Assembly (NCBI GenBank): GCA_947494325.1
Contig: CANLUS010000002.1
Coordinates: forward strand, 124,001-188,000
Length of the DNA stretch: 64,000 bases
Direction: 5' to 3'
From: an uncultured Flavobacteriaceae bacterium
GTDB taxonomy: Bacteria > Bacteroidota > Bacteroidia > Flavobacteriales > Flavobacteriaceae
Notes under the pieces: model-generated
Databases searched by the model: none
What the model was told of the DNA's origin: nothing
What the model saw: only the letters and a program-made list of their open reading frames with translations
Program-made: the position numbers and the translations under genes
Shown here: positions 1-9,495 of the stretch, in pieces
Numbering within the stretch: the first letter of the stretch is position 1
Layout of the letters: each line of letters begins with the position of its first letter

Positions 1-61
1 TATTTTTAAACTAAACTTGTAAGGAATGTTAGACTTAATTCTCTAATGTATAAAAGGAATA

Positions 62-637
62 ATGACTTTTAAAAGAAAATATATATCAAACCTACTATTT
101 TTCGGATTCATCATTTTTTTATTCACCCCTTATGGTTTGAATACAAAGGCAAAAATAACCGAAGGTCTCCTATATATAAAAGGTATATTAATGACCCCCG
201 CTGTAAAGAGTACTGAAGAAAGAATTACGTTAGAAAACTTTAATGTAAATCTCAAAGAGGTGTCTAATGCTCGTGATATCAATTTAAATTCGCTAAAAGG
301 AAAAGTAGTTTTTATAAATCATTGGGCGACTTGGTGTGGACCCTGTAGGGCAGAAATGCCGTCATTAAATAAACTATATCGCGACTATGCAGATAAAGTA
401 TCATTCATATTTCTAACAAATGATCCAAAAAAGGCTGTCGATAAGTACTATGAGGCGTATAATTTTGATTTCCCGACATATATGCCAATATCCGCACTAC
501 CGGAACAAATAAACACAACTACATTACCTGCTACCTTTATTTTAGATAAAGAAGGTAGAATTATTCTGGAAGAATTCAGTCCAGCCGACTGGAATACAAC
601 TTCTGTTAGAGAACTATTAGATGAATTAATAGAATAA
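62..637 (+). CDS. TlpA-like thioredoxin-fold protein, membrane anchored
   Basis: Thiol-disulfide oxidoreductase of the TlpA/ResA type, 191 residues. The N-terminus has a hydrophobic stretch (about residues 9-25), so the catalytic part probably faces the periplasm. The active site is WATWCGPC at about residues 88-95, followed by RAEMP as in TlpA/ResA proteins, and the cis-proline loop is in TTTLPATF near residue 158. Such proteins reduce disulfides of envelope proteins or apocytochromes. The gene stands alone between the left edge and a convergent gene, so its substrate is not indicated by context. The fold assignment is secure; the physiological role is inference. Confidence 0.9.
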   Translation: MTFKRKYISNLLFFGFIIFLFTPYGLNTKAKITEGLLYIKGILMTPAVKSTEERITLENFNVNLKEVSNARDINLNSLKGKVVFINHWATWCGPCRAEMPSLNKLYRDYADKVSFIFLTNDPKKAVDKYYEAYNFDFPTYMPISALPEQINTTTLPATFILDKEGRIILEEFSPADWNTTSVRELLDELIE

Positions 638-641
638 AAAA

Positions 642-669
642 ACCATTTTCTACTTGTGTAAAAAATGGT
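642..669. terminator. weak hairpin between convergent genes
   Basis: ACCATTTT (642-649) pairs with AAAATGGT (662-669) directly after the thioredoxin stop codon, followed by TTT. It lies between two convergent genes and could end either transcript. The stem is AT-rich and the T-run short, so this is tentative. Confidence 0.4.
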
Positions 670-702
670 GTTTAAAAGTTATAGTTGAATAGAAATTACT
701 TC

Positions 703-1035
703 TTAAGTGCTTACTACTTTTAATGGTAAGCGATACATCTTACCAGGGTTTAATGCCTTTACATTCACTTTCTTGTAGTTCAGTTTCGACTTTATAAAAT
801 TATCTACAATGGTGTTATCTGACTTTACAGATACGACAACAATTTCGCTTTTATCATTTAGCGTAAAAGTAATTTCAGCATCTAAATTGATATCGGCTAA
901 AGTCTGACTTGAATCACCAATAAGTTCAACGATTTGATCATGTAATTCTTTTTTTGTTTCTGCAGTTGTGCTTGTGAACGAAAGCGATAAGAATGCTAAA
1001 GCCACTACTGCCGTAAAAATTTTTAGTTTTTTCAT
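703..1035 (-). CDS. small secreted protein of unknown function
   Basis: 110-residue protein with a clear signal peptide (MKKLKIF, then a hydrophobic core, cleavage near residue 25). The mature part is about 85 residues and ends in a KMYRLPLKV segment that faintly recalls the C-terminal domain of TonB-type proteins in this phylum, but I see no defining motif. It has no cysteines and no metal-binding pattern. It is a single gene between a convergent thioredoxin gene and the downstream-oriented aminotransferase. Function unknown. Confidence 0.7.
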   Translation of the reverse strand: MKKLKIFTAVVALAFLSLSFTSTTAETKKELHDQIVELIGDSSQTLADINLDAEITFTLNDKSEIVVVSVKSDNTIVDNFIKSKLNYKKVNVKALNPGKMYRLPLKVVST

Positions 1036-1170
1036 AATAAGTTAAATTAAATTAGACATACACCTATAAGACTTGTATATCTATCGCAGTGTTACGTTAA
1101 AACCTCTAGTTTAACTCTTTTTTAATACAATTTAACTATTGTTAACCAATATTAACAAGCTGTTAAATAA

Positions 1171-2349
1171 TTAGTTAAGTTCATTTAAAACTTCAATTAT
1201 TGTTTTGCAACCTTCAGCAATTTCATGATCGCTTATAGTAAGTGGTGGAGTAATTCGAAGCGCTCTCCCTTCGAATAAAAGCCAAAAAAGAATCAATCCT
1301 CTATCTAAACATTTTAGAATGATTTTGGACGCTAATTCCGGCGTATCTACGATGGCGGCCAGCATTAAGCCTTTACCTCTAATCTCTAAAATCGAATCAT
1401 GAACCAAAAGCTCACGAATAAGTTGCTCTTTTTCGAGCGTTTCTTTGATTAGTTCTGAAGTAGTAATCTTAGTAATAGTGGCAAGTCCTGCGGCAGCAAT
1501 TACCGGATGACCTCCGAAAGTTGTGATATGTCCTAATTTCGGATAATTAGATAAAAGTTGCATTATATCGGGTCGCGCAATAAATGCGCCAATAGGCATA
1601 CCACCACCCAAACCTTTTCCGGCAACAATTATATCCGGAATCACATCATAATTCTCGAAGCCCCAAAATGTTCCAGTTCTTCCTACGCCAGGTTGAATTT
1701 CATCTAGAATTAATAAAGCTCCAACCTCTTGACATCTCTTTTTTACTAGTTTAAAATAGTTATTTTTTGGAAGTATGAAACCAGCACCTCCCTGGATGGT
1801 TTCTAAAATAACTGCAGCAGTTTTAGAGGAAATTTTTCTTATATCTTCCAAGTTATTAAATTCTACGAAGCGTGTTCCGGGAATTAAAGGGCGAAATGCA
1901 TTATTTTGGTGTTCAACACCCGATACGCTCATTGCGCCTTGAGTATTTCCATGATAGGATTTTTTGGCCGCAACTATTTCAGACCTTCCAGTAGCTCTCT
2001 TAGCTAACTTAACGGCACCTTCAACGGCTTCGGTGCCAGAATTCGTTAAATAAACAGCATCTAAATCTCCAGGCGATGCTTTAGCCAGCGCTTTACATAA
2101 ACCCAATTGAGGTTGCTGAATGAATTCTCCATAGACCATTACATGCGCATATTTATCTAATTGCGTTTGAATTGCTTGTTTTATCTCTATGGGATTATGG
2201 CCTAAACTATTGGCAGAAACACCAGCTACAAAGTCTAAATATTGTTTCTGATTAGTGTCATAGATATAAGAACCGTTGGCGTGAGAAATTTCAATTGCCA
2301 ATGGATGGGGTGTGGTTTGTGCTTGGTATTTAAAAAAATCAGATCGCAT
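1171..2349 (-). CDS. class III PLP-dependent aminotransferase
   Basis: 392-residue fold-type I aminotransferase of the acetylornithine/ornithine/4-aminobutyrate group. Visible landmarks are NSGTEAVEGAVKLAKRATG (about residue 103, phosphate binding), YHGNTQGAMS, LDEIQPGVGRTGTFWGFE (cofactor Asp about 216) and AGKGLGGGMPIGA with the Schiff-base lysine near 245. The length is that of a full enzyme. It is not beside arginine genes; it sits 3 bp downstream of the OstA-like gene and is probably cotranscribed with it. Substrate specificity cannot be read from the sequence; flavobacterial genomes usually annotate this type only as an aspartate aminotransferase family protein. Confidence 0.9.
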   Translation of the reverse strand: MRSDFFKYQAQTTPHPLAIEISHANGSYIYDTNQKQYLDFVAGVSANSLGHNPIEIKQAIQTQLDKYAHVMVYGEFIQQPQLGLCKALAKASPGDLDAVYLTNSGTEAVEGAVKLAKRATGRSEIVAAKKSYHGNTQGAMSVSGVEHQNNAFRPLIPGTRFVEFNNLEDIRKISSKTAAVILETIQGGAGFILPKNNYFKLVKKRCQEVGALLILDEIQPGVGRTGTFWGFENYDVIPDIIVAGKGLGGGMPIGAFIARPDIMQLLSNYPKLGHITTFGGHPVIAAAGLATITKITTSELIKETLEKEQLIRELLVHDSILEIRGKGLMLAAIVDTPELASKIILKCLDRGLILFWLLFEGRALRITPPLTISDHEIAEGCKTIIEVLNELN

Positions 2350-2352
2350 GAG

Positions 2353-4008
2353 CTATTGATTCTTTTTTTCTTTAGTTTTTAAGTCCTTTTTTTTAGATGT
2401 AATCTTTTCTACAACGACTGTTTTTTCTTGTTTTAACGTTTCAGTAAATGGAAGATCCTTCTCTTTCTTATCGCCTGATGAAGCATCAATACCTATTGTT
2501 TTATCCTTTAGGAAGATGTCATCTTTTGTTAATGGGCGTTCATTTTCTCTCCAAATAAAACCCCTGAATTTTCGAGCATTCTCTGGGAATTCAGAAGGAG
2601 GGTAGGTATCTCCATCGGCATCGGTTAAAAATTTAGACGTAATCAACTTACTATTTTCGAAAGTGAAATTCATAGAACTACAGGCCAACTTCTCAATGCC
2701 AATTAGTTCCTTTGTTTCATCATTTCGTAAATAATTAATGACTTCTCCATTTCCTATAATGGTAACGTCTCGCAAATCATTTTCTATAAATTTTCCAAAC
2801 AAATTCCTTCCTTTAATTTGATTAAATCCTATAGAGTCTTTTTGGATGATAAAGGCATTACTCAATACTTTGAGGCTATCTAATTTTTCAGTCTTTGTAT
2901 TTGATAATAACTGAATGGTATCACCGGTAATTTGACTCTCTTCAGACCACAATACCGGATTTTTATATAATTGTGTTAGTCCTGTTAATTGATTAGAATG
3001 TATAGAATCACATTTACCACTTAGATTACTTTTAAAAAATTTCACTCTTGAAAAAGCGCGTAATATTCTATTTTTAGCTTTCCCTGTCACTAATAGTGTA
3101 TCACCATGAATATACATCGAGTCTTTTTCTATTTCAGTAATAGCGACAGCTTTTTTTGTTACGAATGCAGAATCTAATTTCTGGAATACTTCGGCATATC
3201 CACCTCTTATCATTGAGTTATTCGTAGTATCTTTTAATCGAATATTTTTGGTTGCTGAAGCAAACCCCAAATTTCGATCATAATACAGACTATCTGCTTT
3301 GATTTCCTTGTTGTTGTATTCTATCCGTGAATTTTTCGTGAAATGCGATTTATTAGCCTTAGTATCATAGAAACCACTTTCAGTGTAAATAAAGTTATTT
3401 TCTCCTGTAATAGTCGAAGGGCCTGTTAAATATGATTTTCCTGTATTCGTAAAATAAATAAGATCATTTGATTTTAATACATAATCAGGGTTGGTCAAGG
3501 TTACTTCTGATAAAGCCTGAAACTTATTAGTTTGGAGATAATAATTACCAATATTACTAACGAGTACGTTTGTAGTGTCTCTAATCGTCGCACCATTTTG
3601 ATAATATAGTTTTTGTTTTAATCTGTCAAAACGCAGCGAATCAGTTGTAAGTGTAATAACAGGGTCCTTTAAGATTACGTTACCCCAAGACAGGGCTTTT
3701 TTTGTATTCGCGTCATAATCTACATATTTGCTTGTTTGAGTAATCGTGTCACCTTGATTTAAGAACACATCGCCAAAGGCTTTCAAAAAATTACGCTTTT
3801 GATAATAGATGGCCTTTTTACTGCGCAATGTAATTCCCTCATGTTCTACATATACATTACCTAGTAAAATTGTTGCACCAGGGTATTTTTCTTCATCGGT
3901 GATGTTATTATCCGCATGAACAACTCTTATGCGTTTTTGCTGAGCAAACATACTAATTGTACACAGACTAAAAATAAATATAAAAAGTATATTCTTCAAA
4001 TTGAACAA
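2353..4008 (-). CDS. OstA-like protein (LPS transport, LptA/OstA family)
   Basis: 551-residue periplasmic protein. Residues 1-22 form a signal peptide ending MFAQQ. The N-terminal half carries the OstA/LptA pattern: strand repeats such as GNVYVEHEGITLRSKKAIYY and GDVFLNQGDTITQ. LptA-type domains form a beta-jellyroll bridge carrying lipopolysaccharide to the outer membrane; Bacteroidota have this longer form. The C-terminus (about 500-551) is Lys-rich and low complexity. The start codon appears to be TTG at 4008, because the frame has no upstream ATG and the only later ATG falls inside the signal peptide; a TAGTTTTG promoter-like element lies 7 nt before it. The aminotransferase gene follows after 3 bp. 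Confidence 0.85.
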   Translation of the reverse strand: MFNLKNILFIFIFSLCTISMFAQQKRIRVVHADNNITDEEKYPGATILLGNVYVEHEGITLRSKKAIYYQKRNFLKAFGDVFLNQGDTITQTSKYVDYDANTKKALSWGNVILKDPVITLTTDSLRFDRLKQKLYYQNGATIRDTTNVLVSNIGNYYLQTNKFQALSEVTLTNPDYVLKSNDLIYFTNTGKSYLTGPSTITGENNFIYTESGFYDTKANKSHFTKNSRIEYNNKEIKADSLYYDRNLGFASATKNIRLKDTTNNSMIRGGYAEVFQKLDSAFVTKKAVAITEIEKDSMYIHGDTLLVTGKAKNRILRAFSRVKFFKSNLSGKCDSIHSNQLTGLTQLYKNPVLWSEESQITGDTIQLLSNTKTEKLDSLKVLSNAFIIQKDSIGFNQIKGRNLFGKFIENDLRDVTIIGNGEVINYLRNDETKELIGIEKLACSSMNFTFENSKLITSKFLTDADGDTYPPSEFPENARKFRGFIWRENERPLTKDDIFLKDKTIGIDASSGDKKEKDLPFTETLKQEKTVVVEKITSKKKDLKTKEKKNQ

Positions 4009-4015
4009 TTTGTTG

Positions 4016-4023
4016 CAAAACTA
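4016..4023 (-). promoter_or_regulatory. candidate -7 element of the OstA-like gene
   Basis: On the minus strand TAGTTTTG fits the Bacteroidota -7 consensus TAnnTTTG and ends 7 nt before the TTG start. No convincing -33 TTTG lies at the usual distance, so the call rests on the -7 match and position. Confidence 0.4.
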
Positions 4024-4172
4024 GTGAAAAAGAGGTTAGTAGGCTAGGTCGTATTTCTAATTTATTGTTAAAGATGTATAGATAATTTCAATTTAAATCT
4101 ATAACACATAGACCCTTTTCTATTCTTAAATTATAAGAAGAGATAAGAACATTTAAGTTTTTATTCGATAGC

Positions 4173-5444
4173 TTATCTGTGAATTGTTTGTTTTCTATCT
4201 GGTCCTACGGAAACAATTTTTATAGGTACTTCGAGTTCTTTTTCTATAAAATCAATGTAAGCGTTCAAGTTATCTGGCAACTCATTATCTGAGGTCATTT
4301 GCGTTAAATCAGCTTGCCAACCTTTAAATTCAGAATAGTTCACAGATACATTTTCTGGTTCAATGTTATACGGAAGGTGCGTGACTTCTTTTCCTTTATA
4401 GGTATAAGATGTGCATATTTTTAGAGTATCAAAGCCCGAAAGCACGTCGCCTTTCATCATCATTAATTGCGTCACGCCGTTTACTTGAACAGCATATTTT
4501 AAAGCCACTAAATCTAACCAACCACAACGTCTAGGTCTCCCTGTAGTGGCACCAAATTCATGACCCACGCGTCCCATGGTTTCACCATCATTATCGAACA
4601 ATTCGGTAGGGAAGGGGCCAGAACCAACTCTGGTAGTATAAGCTTTGAAAATACCAAAAACTTCACCAATTTTATTTGGTGCAATCCCTAAGCCAGTACA
4701 GGCTCCAGCAGCAGTGGTATTCGATGAAGTTACAAACGGATAGGTGCCAAAATCTATATCGAGTAATGAACCTTGGGCTCCTTCGGCCAAAATAGATTTT
4801 CCGTTTTTTACAGCTTGATTTAAATATTCTTCACTATCGATAAATGTCAATTGTTTTAAAACATCAACTGCAGTACAAAATTCTTTCTCTAATTCTTCTA
4901 GGTCATATTGAATGTCAACATTAAAAAAGTCAATCATTTTAATATGCTTCTTCGTTAGTTGTTTGTATTTCTCTTTCCAATCGGCCATTTCAAGGTCACC
5001 AACACGCATTCCGTTTCTGCCGGTTTTGTCCATGTATGTTGGGCCAATTCCTTTTAAGGTAGAGCCTATTTTAGCCTTTCCTTTAGAAGTCTCGGAAGCG
5101 GCATCTAATAAACGATGCGTAGGCAAAATTAAATGAGCTTTACGTGAGATTAATAGTTTCGATTTAAAATCAATGTTATATTGATTTAAATTATCGAGTT
5201 CTTTCTTAAATATTACTGGGTCGATAACTACCCCATTTCCAACGATATTAATTGCTGTTTTGTGAAAGATTCCAGACGGAATTGTATGCAAAACATGTTT
5301 ATTCCCATCGAATATCAAGGTATGTCCAGCATTTGGACCTCCTTGAAAACGTGCAATAATATCATAGTTCTTTGTTAGAACGTCTACAATTTTCCCTTTT
5401 CCTTCATCTCCCCATTGCAGTCCTAATAGTAAATCTACAGCCAT
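4173..5444 (-). CDS. purA: adenylosuccinate synthetase
   Basis: 423-residue enzyme condensing IMP and aspartate with GTP, the first committed step to AMP. The N-terminus holds the phosphate-binding loop GLQWGDEGKGK (about residues 8-18) with catalytic Asp, then QGGPNAGHT with catalytic His. GSTLKGIGPTY (IMP loop), LAEGAQGSLLDIDFGTYPFVTSS and TTGRPRRCGWLDLVALKYA complete the family signature. Full length. The start codon directly abuts the stop codon of the Fur-family gene upstream (no intergenic base), so the two are almost certainly one transcript. Confidence 0.98.
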   Translation of the reverse strand: MAVDLLLGLQWGDEGKGKIVDVLTKNYDIIARFQGGPNAGHTLIFDGNKHVLHTIPSGIFHKTAINIVGNGVVIDPVIFKKELDNLNQYNIDFKSKLLISRKAHLILPTHRLLDAASETSKGKAKIGSTLKGIGPTYMDKTGRNGMRVGDLEMADWKEKYKQLTKKHIKMIDFFNVDIQYDLEELEKEFCTAVDVLKQLTFIDSEEYLNQAVKNGKSILAEGAQGSLLDIDFGTYPFVTSSNTTAAGACTGLGIAPNKIGEVFGIFKAYTTRVGSGPFPTELFDNDGETMGRVGHEFGATTGRPRRCGWLDLVALKYAVQVNGVTQLMMMKGDVLSGFDTLKICTSYTYKGKEVTHLPYNIEPENVSVNYSEFKGWQADLTQMTSDNELPDNLNAYIDFIEKELEVPIKIVSVGPDRKQTIHR

Positions 5445-5912
5445 TTAATTTTTATTTTCTTGATTTTTGGTTCCATAGAAGTATAAAGAATGATTTTCAA
5501 CAGTAATATCGAAAACTTCTTCTATGGTTTTTTTAATAATTTGAATTCTTGGGTCACAAAACTCAATGACTTCTCCCGTATCTGTTAGAATGATATGGTC
5601 ATGTTGTTTGTCAAAATATGATTTCTCATAATGTGATTGGTTTTGTCCAAATTGATGCCTTCTTACTAACCCACACTCTAACAACAACTCAATAGTATTG
5701 TAAAGCGTCGCTCGACTAACACGATAGTTCTTGTTCTTCATATAGATATACAACGATTCGATATCGAAATGCTCGTCATGATCATAAATCTCTTGAAGTA
5801 TTGCGTAGCGCTCAGGCGTTTTTCTATGCGCATTTTTCTCAAGAAATTTTGTAAAAACATTTTTTACTATTTCTTGATTTTTGTTATTATCGGTTTGTTT
5901 CAATGCGCTCAT
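5445..5912 (-). CDS. Fur-family metalloregulator
   Basis: 155-residue Fur-family repressor. The winged helix spans about 20-95 ([14 protein letters not shown], then [18 protein letters not shown] as recognition helix). The dimerisation/metal domain follows with [16 protein letters not shown] and [16 protein letters not shown] (His ligands). The CxxC pair that binds structural zinc in E. coli Fur is absent: the equivalent position reads [12 protein letters not shown], and only two scattered cysteines exist in the protein. It is therefore a zinc-site variant, a form I believe common in flavobacteria. Which metal or peroxide signal it senses is not determinable here. It is directly cotranscribed with purA. 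Confidence 0.9.
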   Translation of the reverse strand: MSALKQTDNNKNQEIVKNVFTKFLEKNAHRKTPERYAILQEIYDHDEHFDIESLYIYMKNKNYRVSRATLYNTIELLLECGLVRRHQFGQNQSHYEKSYFDKQHDHIILTDTGEVIEFCDPRIQIIKKTIEEVFDITVENHSLYFYGTKNQENKN

Positions 5913-5922
5913 ATTTATACAA

Positions 5923-5930
5923 CAAATTTA
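5923..5930 (-). promoter_or_regulatory. candidate -7 element of the fur-family/purA operon
   Basis: TAAATTTG on the minus strand matches TAnnTTTG and ends 10 nt before the ATG of the Fur-family gene. A -33 TTG is not evident. Confidence 0.35.
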
Positions 5931-5991
5931 CATTTTAATTAAAATAAGAAAGCCGCTCTTTGTGAAAAAGATTAACAACTTTTGAACAAAA

Positions 5992-8211
5992 TTATTTATT
6001 CATTCGTTCCACTTTATCAATCCCTTCAATATTCTTCAATTGTTCAGTTAATTTCTTGAGTTGTGCATTATTTTTAATACTTACAGTAATCCTACCTTCA
6101 AAAATACCATTATCTCCTGCGATATTTATACTGTGAATATTTACATGCATGTTATTTGAAATGATTCTTGTAACATCATTTACCAATCCCATGTTATCGA
6201 TACCAGTAATTTTTAACATCACCTTGTACTCTTGTTGGGAAGAGTCTATCCATTTCGCAGGCATAATTCTATATGCGAACTGTGATTGCATGCTTAAGGC
6301 ATTTGGGCAATTTTGTTTATGAACCTTTATACCATCACTTACCGTGACAAAACCAAATACTTTATCACCTGGAATGGGATTGCAACAATTAGAAAATTTA
6401 TAGTCTAATTTGTCCTCATCTTTCCCAAATACTAAGAGATCATAGTTATTGGTAACTTCTTGTTTTGTCGTTTCAGTTTCTGATGTGCCTGAACGACGCA
6501 TTCTATTCTTAAAGAAACTATAGAATGCATTGTTCCGCTGAGCTATAAAGTCTTTAAGTTGCTGATTTGAAATAGATCCATTACCTAACCTGTAAAACAA
6601 ATCTAAGCTTGTTTTCAGTTTGAAATAACTAACTAATTCATTGATTGTCTTTTCGTTAAAAGGAATCTTTAAATGTCGTAATTTTCTTGCAAGTACCGCT
6701 TTACCTTCTTCTCCAATTTCTTTTTGTTCTTCTTTTAGAGATGCTTTTATTTTTGATTTGGCTCTCGCAGTGATTGCCATATCTAACCAACTTAACTTAG
6801 GTTTTTGATTATTAGAAGTAATAATATCTACCTGATCGCCACTTTTTAATTCGTGACTTAGGGGTACTAGTTTTCCATTTACGCGTGCGCCACGACATTT
6901 TGTTCCTACTTCGGTGTGAATGGCAAAAGCAAAATCTATGGGTGTTGCCCCCTTCGGCAAAGATTTAATATCTCCTTGCGGAGTGAATATATATATTTCT
7001 TTGGCATAAAGGTTTAGTTTGAACTGCTCAACAAAATCTACGGCATTCACATCAGGATTTTCTAATGTTTCTTTTAATCGATTTAACCAACCTTCTAATC
7101 CAGAATCATGATCATCTGAATGCTTATATTTAAAATGTGCAGCATATCCCATTTCAGCAATTTCATCCATGCGTTCTGAACGAATCTGCACTTCTACCCA
7201 ACGTCCCTTTGATCCCATTACTGTGATATGTAGGGATTCATAACCATTAGATTTAGGCTGGGAGATCCAATCTCTAAGTCTGTTGGGATTCGGTCTAAAA
7301 TGATCAGTTACTATTGAATATATTTTCCAAGCATCAAACTTTTCCTTCTCTTCAGTTGATTTATAGGTGATCCTAATGGCGAATTTATCATAGACTTCGT
7401 CAAAAGAAACACCTTGCTTAAGCATTTTTTTACGAATAGAATAGATTGATTTTGGTCTTCCTTTAATTGAATAGTCTAATTTTTCCTTATCGAAAGAATC
7501 TTTTAAAACCTTCGAAAAATCCTTGATATACTTATTCTGTTCTTCTTTGCTTTCAGTTATTTTCGTATAAATATCATTAAAGACATCTGGCTCGGTATAT
7601 TTTAATCCTAAATCTTCTAATTCAGTTTTAATATTATACAAACCTAATCGATGTGCTAATGGAGCGTAGATATATAGTGTTTCAGATGATATTTTAACTT
7701 GTTTATGCTGAGGCATAGAGGCCATGGTTTGCATATTATGCAATCGATCGGCGATTTTAATCAAAATTACACGCACATCATCATTCAACGTGAGCAACAT
7801 TTTTCTGAAATTCTCTGCTTGTACAGAAATATTTTGATCCTTACTTAAATGAGAGATTTTAGTAAGACCATTAACAATACGTGCGATGGTTTCTCCAAAG
7901 AGTTGTTCAATATCATCAAAGGTATAATCGTCAGAATCTTCTACAACATCATGTAGTAATGCGGAGGCGATTGAAATAGCACCTAAACCAATTTCATTGG
8001 CCACCAATTTAGCCACGGCTATTGGATGATAAATATAAGGTTCGCCTGATTTTCTTCTTTGATCTTTATGCGCGTCGGCAGCAATATCAAAAGCTTTTCG
8101 TATCATTTTTTTATCAGCAGCTGACAAAGTTTGATACGGTACACTCAACATATCTTTATAGCGCTTGGCTATTTCCTTTTTTTCCTCTTCAATTGTCGCA
8201 ACGTATGCCAT
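5992..8211 (-). CDS. bifunctional (p)ppGpp synthetase/hydrolase (Rel/SpoT)
   Basis: 739-residue stringent-response enzyme that makes and degrades (p)ppGpp. Domain order is complete: HD hydrolase (about 45-200; HPIAVAKLV, LLHDVVED, DRLHNMQTM), synthetase (about 250-370; GRPKSIYSIRKKM, YDKFAIRI, SNGYESLHITV), TGS (about 405-465; YIFTPQGDIKSLPKGATPIDFAF), zinc-finger-like region with NCCNPIPGD and HKQNCPNA (about 610-645), and a C-terminal ACT domain (665-739). Since the HD motif is intact, both activities are expected, as in single-copy long Rel proteins of this phylum. It is monocistronic or leads toward the M48 gene after 50 bp; no Fur-box-like or other control site was recognised. Confidence 0.96.
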   Translation of the reverse strand: MAYVATIEEEKKEIAKRYKDMLSVPYQTLSAADKKMIRKAFDIAADAHKDQRRKSGEPYIYHPIAVAKLVANEIGLGAISIASALLHDVVEDSDDYTFDDIEQLFGETIARIVNGLTKISHLSKDQNISVQAENFRKMLLTLNDDVRVILIKIADRLHNMQTMASMPQHKQVKISSETLYIYAPLAHRLGLYNIKTELEDLGLKYTEPDVFNDIYTKITESKEEQNKYIKDFSKVLKDSFDKEKLDYSIKGRPKSIYSIRKKMLKQGVSFDEVYDKFAIRITYKSTEEKEKFDAWKIYSIVTDHFRPNPNRLRDWISQPKSNGYESLHITVMGSKGRWVEVQIRSERMDEIAEMGYAAHFKYKHSDDHDSGLEGWLNRLKETLENPDVNAVDFVEQFKLNLYAKEIYIFTPQGDIKSLPKGATPIDFAFAIHTEVGTKCRGARVNGKLVPLSHELKSGDQVDIITSNNQKPKLSWLDMAITARAKSKIKASLKEEQKEIGEEGKAVLARKLRHLKIPFNEKTINELVSYFKLKTSLDLFYRLGNGSISNQQLKDFIAQRNNAFYSFFKNRMRRSGTSETETTKQEVTNNYDLLVFGKDEDKLDYKFSNCCNPIPGDKVFGFVTVSDGIKVHKQNCPNALSMQSQFAYRIMPAKWIDSSQQEYKVMLKITGIDNMGLVNDVTRIISNNMHVNIHSINIAGDNGIFEGRITVSIKNNAQLKKLTEQLKNIEGIDKVERMNK

Positions 8212-8260
8212 AGATTAAAAATACTATAAAGATTTTAACTGAACAACCCCAACTCAACAT

Positions 8261-9493
8261 TTAGTCTGTTAAGTTTCTAATTCGCTGTAATAAGGTTGGA
8301 TGAGAATAATGCATAAAAACATAACTCTTATGCGGTGTTAAGTTACTCAGACTATTTTTCGATAATTTTTTCAATGAAGAAATCAAAGATGGCGCATTGT
8401 AATGTTCCTTTGCATAGTTATCTGCTTGATATTCAAACTTTCGGGATAACATATTCATAAGCAATCCAGTAACTTCAGAAATCGGAGTGTATAATACACC
8501 AAAGGCAATTAATCCTATATGAAAGCTTGGTGTTTCTACGGACAAGGCTTCAGATAACAACGAATTATGAATAAAGAGCGATAAAATATATAATGTTAAT
8601 CCTGTTAGAAATACTGAGACAAACATATTAAAGATAACATGTTTCCTTTTATAATGTCCGACTTCATGTGCAAGAACAGCCACTATTTCGTCAACTTCTA
8701 GATCGTTTATGAGCGTGTCATATAGTACAATTCGTTTTTTCGCTCCAAATCCGGTGAAATAGGCATTTGCTTTTGTTGACCTTTTTGAACCATCGATAAC
8801 AAAAATATTGTCGAGTTTAAATCCAACTTTTCGAGCGAATTCTTGAAGTTGATTTTTCAATTCACCATTTTCAAGGGGAGTTTGTTTATTGAATATTGGT
8901 ACAATTAAACTTGAATAGAACAATGTCATGAAAATAGAAAATAAGCCCACAAACATCCAAGTATATATCCAAAAATGTGTGCCTGTTTTTTGATAAAACC
9001 AAACAATTAAGGCCAAAATTGAACCTCCCAGGATAATTGTCAATGCCCACCCTTTTATTTTATCAAGGAAAAATAAGGTCTTAGTAGCTTTATTAAAACC
9101 ATATTTTTCTTCAATAACAAAGGTTTTATAGTAGGAGAGGGGGATCGTTAAAATGTCGCTTCCTAGCATAATAATACCAAAAAAAAGTAAGGTCACAACA
9201 ATTTCATTTGTACTGTAGCCTCTTGCTATTTTGTCTATATATGCGAAACCCTCTGCGTAAAAGAAAATTATAGTTATAATGAAGGAAACAACAGAGAGAA
9301 ACATCGAGAATTTAAAATTCTCTTTCTTATAGTTTTGGGATTTTATATAATCTTCTTCTTGATATATACCTTCTAATTCTTTTGGTATTGAGGCGTCGAA
9401 ATATTTAGAATTTATGTAATCTAATATTTTGTTTATTAGAAAGTTAACAGTGATTATTACGATTATTACATTAAATAAAATTTGAGCGTTCAT
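8261..9493 (-). CDS. M48-family zinc metallopeptidase (Ste24-like CAAX protease)
   Basis: 410-residue polytopic membrane protease. The zinc site is HEVGH in VLAHEVGHYKRKH (about residues 276-280) with the third ligand in KFEYQADNYAKEH. About six to seven hydrophobic segments surround it, including one at the very N-terminus and a pair either side of HEVGH. The architecture fits Ste24/CAAX prenyl protease 1; bacteria lack prenylated substrates of the yeast type, so a role in membrane protein quality control is more likely. It overlaps nothing but follows the NlpC/P60 gene by only 2 bp and is likely cotranscribed with it. Confidence 0.93.
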   Translation of the reverse strand: MNAQILFNVIIVIITVNFLINKILDYINSKYFDASIPKELEGIYQEEDYIKSQNYKKENFKFSMFLSVVSFIITIIFFYAEGFAYIDKIARGYSTNEIVVTLLFFGIIMLGSDILTIPLSYYKTFVIEEKYGFNKATKTLFFLDKIKGWALTIILGGSILALIVWFYQKTGTHFWIYTWMFVGLFSIFMTLFYSSLIVPIFNKQTPLENGELKNQLQEFARKVGFKLDNIFVIDGSKRSTKANAYFTGFGAKKRIVLYDTLINDLEVDEIVAVLAHEVGHYKRKHVIFNMFVSVFLTGLTLYILSLFIHNSLLSEALSVETPSFHIGLIAFGVLYTPISEVTGLLMNMLSRKFEYQADNYAKEHYNAPSLISSLKKLSKNSLSNLTPHKSYVFMHYSHPTLLQRIRNLTD

Positions 9494-9495
9494 TT

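Noticed and set aside
4912-5136. 74-codon ORF antisense to purA
   Set aside because: Shadow frame of a highly conserved enzyme; no promoter and no family resemblance.
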